DNA from: Sutcliffiella horikoshii
Lineage (GTDB): Bacteria; Bacillota; Bacilli; Bacillales; Bacillaceae_I
Assembly (NCBI RefSeq): GCF_008180725.1
Contig: NZ_VTEV01000009.1
Span: forward strand, 58,377-122,376
DNA length: 64,000 bases
Direction: 5' to 3'
Shown here: positions 61,577 to 64,000 of the stretch, piece by piece
Layout of the letters: every line of letters starts with the position of its first letter
How positions within the stretch are numbered: the stretch's first letter is position 1
Position numbers and translations under genes: made by a program
Notes under the pieces: generated by a model
What the model was told of the DNA's origin: nothing
What the model saw: only the letters and a program-made list of their open reading frames with translations
Databases searched by the model: none

Positions 61577-61650
61577 GAATAGGGAGTTTATTTTAATAAG
61601 TCCAAATGATAAGATAAAAGAAATGCTGGAAAATTTCGGGGTGATTAAAA

Positions 61651-62322
61651 ATGGATAACTGGAGGAATATGGCGATTTGGTTTGAACAAATACCAGAAAA
61701 TCTTCAAGCTTACCTAAACTTAAAAGAAGAAAAATTTAGTGAGATTCAGCTTGAGAACATTCAATATTTAACTCTTTGGCATCATAAAAAGAATAAGTTG
61801 GGAAACTTTGTTGGTTTTCCAGAAAATCTCCTATATCTAGAATTAAACTGGTCCAATATACAAGATTTTCTTTGTATAGAAAAAATGAATAAATTAAAGC
61901 GTTTAGAACTACATTATTGTACTAAATTACAAAATGATTTTGGTTTGTCTGGATTAGCCGATACGCTAGAACATTTACATATTAATCAATCCAAGAAATT
62001 TGTACCAAATGAAGAAATATTCTCTCTGAGGAATCTTCGGGTTTTGTGCCTTAATTCATGTGGTAATCTTGAGAATTTGAATTTTTTAAATCAATTTCCT
62101 AACCTAATTGACTTTAGATTTGTTGATACTAATGTGTTAGATGGTGACTTAACACCAATTTTAGAACATCCTACAATCCGAAGTGTGGGCTTTCTAAATA
62201 AGAGACATTACAATATCAAAGATGATAAGATGGATGCTCTATTAAAGGATAAAAATGGCGGAGAAGAATTTGAAACTGTTATCAAGTATGGAAAGCATGA
62301 GACTTTTAGATATATTTATTAA
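61651..62322 (+). CDS. Leucine-rich-repeat protein, immunity-like
   Basis: 223 residues with irregular leucine-rich repeats of 20-24 residues: IQLENIQYLTLWHHKKN, FPENLLYLELNWSNIQDF, MNKLKRLELHYCTKL, LADTLEHLHINQSKKF, LRNLRVLCLNSCGNL, FPNLIDFRFVDTNVL. No signal peptide, so cytoplasmic. Such short LRR proteins are common among orphan genes downstream of WapA/RHS toxins and are assumed to be immunity proteins; here that is inference from place. GGGGTGATT precedes the ATG. Confidence 0.75.
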   Translation: MDNWRNMAIWFEQIPENLQAYLNLKEEKFSEIQLENIQYLTLWHHKKNKLGNFVGFPENLLYLELNWSNIQDFLCIEKMNKLKRLELHYCTKLQNDFGLSGLADTLEHLHINQSKKFVPNEEIFSLRNLRVLCLNSCGNLENLNFLNQFPNLIDFRFVDTNVLDGDLTPILEHPTIRSVGFLNKRHYNIKDDKMDALLKDKNGGEEFETVIKYGKHETFRYIY

Positions 62323-62347
62323 CTCAAATTGCTAGAACTGTGAAACT

Positions 62348-62630
62348 ATGACACAACAGGTCAACTCTAAATGCGAGGAACATTTCAATCCATTTGATTG
62401 TCTAAGATAATCTAATATATTACAACAACCAGTTTGATGAGTATGGGTTAATAATTCACGACGGTGGTAGTTCTAGTTTACATATAGATTATTGTCCGTG
62501 GTGCGGTATGAATTTGCCCGATTAGAAAATAGATTTATGGTTTGACACTCTTGAACAATTAGGTTTTGATGAACCGTCTGAACAAGGCATTCCTAAGAAG
62601 TTTAAATCTGATGAATGGTACAGAAAATAG
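62348..62630 (+). pseudogene. Decayed gene of a CPWCG-containing small protein (DUF6980-like)
   Basis: Pieces in different frames spell one protein: NSKCEEHFNPFDC (about 62360-62399), then NNQFDEYGLIIHDGGSSSLH and IDYCPWCGMNLPD up to a TAG near 62523, then KIDLWFDTLEQLGFDEPSEQ and GIPKKFKSDEWYRK to the final stop. At least one frame change and one in-frame stop break it. I recall intact relatives of about 100 residues near toxin immunity genes in Bacillus, though the family number is from memory. Confidence 0.72.
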
Positions 62631-62709
62631 AATATGTTTTTTTATTCTAGTAACTGGTAGCAGTTAAACAGAATAACAGGTTACTTATAAACTGTAAGGG
62701 GGATAAGGT

Positions 62710-62985
62710 TTGGACATTAGTACTGGGGTGTATATAATTGTTTTTTTATCACATTTAATCATAGCATCCGTAGCATTTGCAATATTTACATCAATTTATA
62801 TAAAAAATAGAAAAAAAGGACTTGTGAGTCTTATTATAATTTCCTTATTGTTAGGTAGTTCACTTTATCACGGGTTTATTGCCTCTATTATTATGGGGAT
62901 CGGTATGTTGATAATCTTCATTTGCTTATCAATATGCACTTATCTTAACCTTCAAAAGAAAATTAAAAAGGAAGTTACTCAATAA
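62710..62985 (+). CDS. Small membrane protein
   Basis: 91 residues, start TTG after AAGGGGGATAAGGT. Three hydrophobic segments (about 5-28, 36-50 and 53-76) with a basic loop IKNRKKG between the first two and a Lys-rich C-terminus (KKIKKEV). No recognisable domain. Lies among the immunity-like genes, and a membrane-located immunity role is possible but not supported by any motif. Confidence 0.6.
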   Translation: MDISTGVYIIVFLSHLIIASVAFAIFTSIYIKNRKKGLVSLIIISLLLGSSLYHGFIASIIMGIGMLIIFICLSICTYLNLQKKIKKEVTQ

Positions 62986-63041
62986 TCTAGGGCTTTTATT
63001 TAAGAAAGAGATAGAATCGAACTGTATTAAGGTACGTTATA

Positions 63042-63590
63042 TTGGAGGTGAGTTACATAATTAAAAAAGTAAAAACAAGTATATCTATTATTATTGGCTT
63101 TCTTGCAATTCTTTTTATTGTGAGTATATTAGATGGGAACTATCGATCTTCTTCAGTTCTAAAAAGTAAAATAGAAGTTTCACGAGAAAGACTCCAAGAT
63201 CATCAACCTCTTTTCAGACCAATAAATACTTCCTATCATCTTGTATTAAGCGAACCATCCAAAGAAAATAAAGAATTATTGTTAAATACAACAGAATACG
63301 TTGATACCATTATACAAACTCACATACTTTTAACAGTTGACGAGAGTATTATAGAAGAGAAGTATAAGTTAAATGATATAAAAAAAATAGGATTTGCAAA
63401 TAAAAAATTACTGAAACTAAACTTTGAAGATCCATTAGATAGACATAATGCTATCGCTTGGTTAGGTATTGTCCTTAAGTTTCAAGAAAGTATTTTTAAA
63501 ATTAATGAGGACCCTGAACATTTTTTAGATTCCTATATTGCAGCTACAAGGGAAATTGACGCTATCCTTAGCAATTCAGATGAAAGTTAA
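63042..63590 (+). CDS. Hypothetical membrane-anchored protein
   Basis: 182 residues if started at TTG 63042; a GTG at 63048 is an alternative. One membrane helix at about 14-31 (ISIIIGFLAILFIVSILD), then a mostly helical, charged extracytoplasmic part with SLRERLQDH-like SRERLQDHQPLF and a C-terminus FLDSYIAATREIDAIL. Not recognised. The strong GGAGGTGA site lies inside the annotated start and points to an ATA or ATT codon (63057, 63060) as initiator, so the natural start may have been lost. Confidence 0.6.
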   Translation: MEVSYIIKKVKTSISIIIGFLAILFIVSILDGNYRSSSVLKSKIEVSRERLQDHQPLFRPINTSYHLVLSEPSKENKELLLNTTEYVDTIIQTHILLTVDESIIEEKYKLNDIKKIGFANKKLLKLNFEDPLDRHNAIAWLGIVLKFQESIFKINEDPEHFLDSYIAATREIDAILSNSDES

Positions 63591-63734
63591 CAAAGATTAT
63601 TTTTTGTTTCACATACTCGATTATGTAAGCCAAATATGTATTTATACTACTCATCCTATTTTAACAAGTGGGAGCTTTAACCGAAGAACAAATACAAGTT
63701 ATCTCGAGATCGAGTTTTCGGCAATCGGGCGCGA
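63591..63734. other. Intergenic, insertion side of the intron
   Basis: No gene seen. The last 40 bases before the intron contain the palindrome ctcgag and a GC-richer stretch (ttttcggcaatcgggcgcga) that may be the intron target. Confidence 0.4.
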
Positions 63735-64000
63735 GTGCGGCTGAGCATAGGTTGTATCATATAGCGGGTGGGATTCCCGCCGAGTAAGAACTGGCCATTC
63801 GCTCGTAACGAGTCTTGGAGGACTAAAGGTAACTTTAGTTTTTAAGCGTAGACAGTGAGGTGGCGGGCCGAAAGCCAAATGGTTGAAGGGATTGAGCTCC
63901 ATAATGATTGTAATTCGAGAGGGCTGATGCTTTTCGCGCTGCAGAAAGCTACATTTTATCCTTCGTTAAAGGCAAGAAGGTTAAAACCTCTCTGGAGTCA
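63735..64000 (+). mobile_element. Group II intron, 5' part (continues beyond window)
   Basis: Begins with the GTGCG consensus 5' end of bacterial group II introns, followed by domain I-like helices: gcgggtgggattcccgc, ccattcgctcgtaacgagtcttggaggactaaagg and a GC-rich, non-coding, structured run up to the window end (gtggcgggccgaaagcc, ttcgagagggctg). Base composition is markedly higher in G+C than the flanks. The intron-encoded reverse transcriptase/maturase would lie after position 64000. Confidence 0.8.

Noticed and set aside
63699..63902. Minus-strand 67-residue frame at the window end
   Set aside because: Lies inside structured group II intron RNA sequence.

Overview
The window looks like chromosomal DNA of a low-GC, endospore-forming type Firmicute of the Bacillaceae (Bacillus/Sutcliffiella-like). 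Support comes from the purine-rich Shine-Dalgarno sites with frequent GTG/TTG starts, TTGACA/TATAAT promoters, a bacillithiol gene (bshB2) next to yojF, the yojN-yojO and xpaC-yaaN pairs, an MhqR-type operator, and a yybP-ykoY manganese riboswitch in front of a TerC-family gene. No species can be named from the sequence alone.

Layout. 1-8.5 kb is housekeeping and stress genes: the 3' part of deoD, yjbQ, a VanY-like lipoprotein, a ZIP transporter, a secreted protein of unknown function, an Hsp20-like protein, mhqD behind an MhqR-like operator, yojF-bshB2, the first 52-bp repeat array and a DUF2812 membrane protein. 8.6-26 kb is the phenylacetate (Paa) region: paaK, paaABCD, an EthD-like protein, paaF, paaG, an aldehyde dehydrogenase, paaH, paaJ, the regulator paaX, a gamma-carbonic-anhydrase/PaaY-like protein, a flavin oxidoreductase and a three-gene ABC importer, with repeat arrays between them. 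26.2-37.7 kb is aromatic amino acid catabolism: a FlK-like thioesterase, phenylalanine dehydrogenase, a complete 2-oxoacid dehydrogenase complex (E1alpha, E1beta, E2, E3), then 4-hydroxyphenylpyruvate dioxygenase, a HisC-like aminotransferase, a flavin reductase-like protein, a fumarylacetoacetase-family hydrolase and homogentisate dioxygenase.

How they fit. Phe can be deaminated to phenylpyruvate and oxidatively decarboxylated straight to phenylacetyl-CoA, which the Paa enzymes open and beta-oxidise; Tyr goes through 4-hydroxyphenylpyruvate and homogentisate. Three promoters (paaA, the ABC importer, the thioesterase-PheDH-complex operon) carry the same 13-bp inverted motif CGTTRAAWAAACG starting exactly 3 nt after the -10 box, with weaker versions at paaK and paaX. 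This defines a probable PaaX regulon that joins uptake, Phe oxidation and phenylacetyl-CoA degradation.

38-51 kb is a mixed backbone: CAP-domain secreted protein, MATE exporter, Mn riboswitch and TerC protein, yojNO, PAP2 phosphatase whose 3' end runs into a repeat array, MFS transporter, GabD-like dehydrogenase, xpaC-telA. 51.7-64 kb is an accessory region: a 1913-residue WapA/RHS polymorphic toxin with a translationally coupled small HExxH protein, a TetR-controlled ABC exporter, and a string of intact and broken immunity-like genes (frameshifted Imm26-like gene, leucine-rich protein, a decayed CPWCG protein), ending in the 5' end of a group II intron that continues beyond the window.

Four arrays of one 52-bp hairpin-forming tandem repeat (about 38 units in total) lie between genes at 6.7, 19.9, 25.1 and 45.7 kb.
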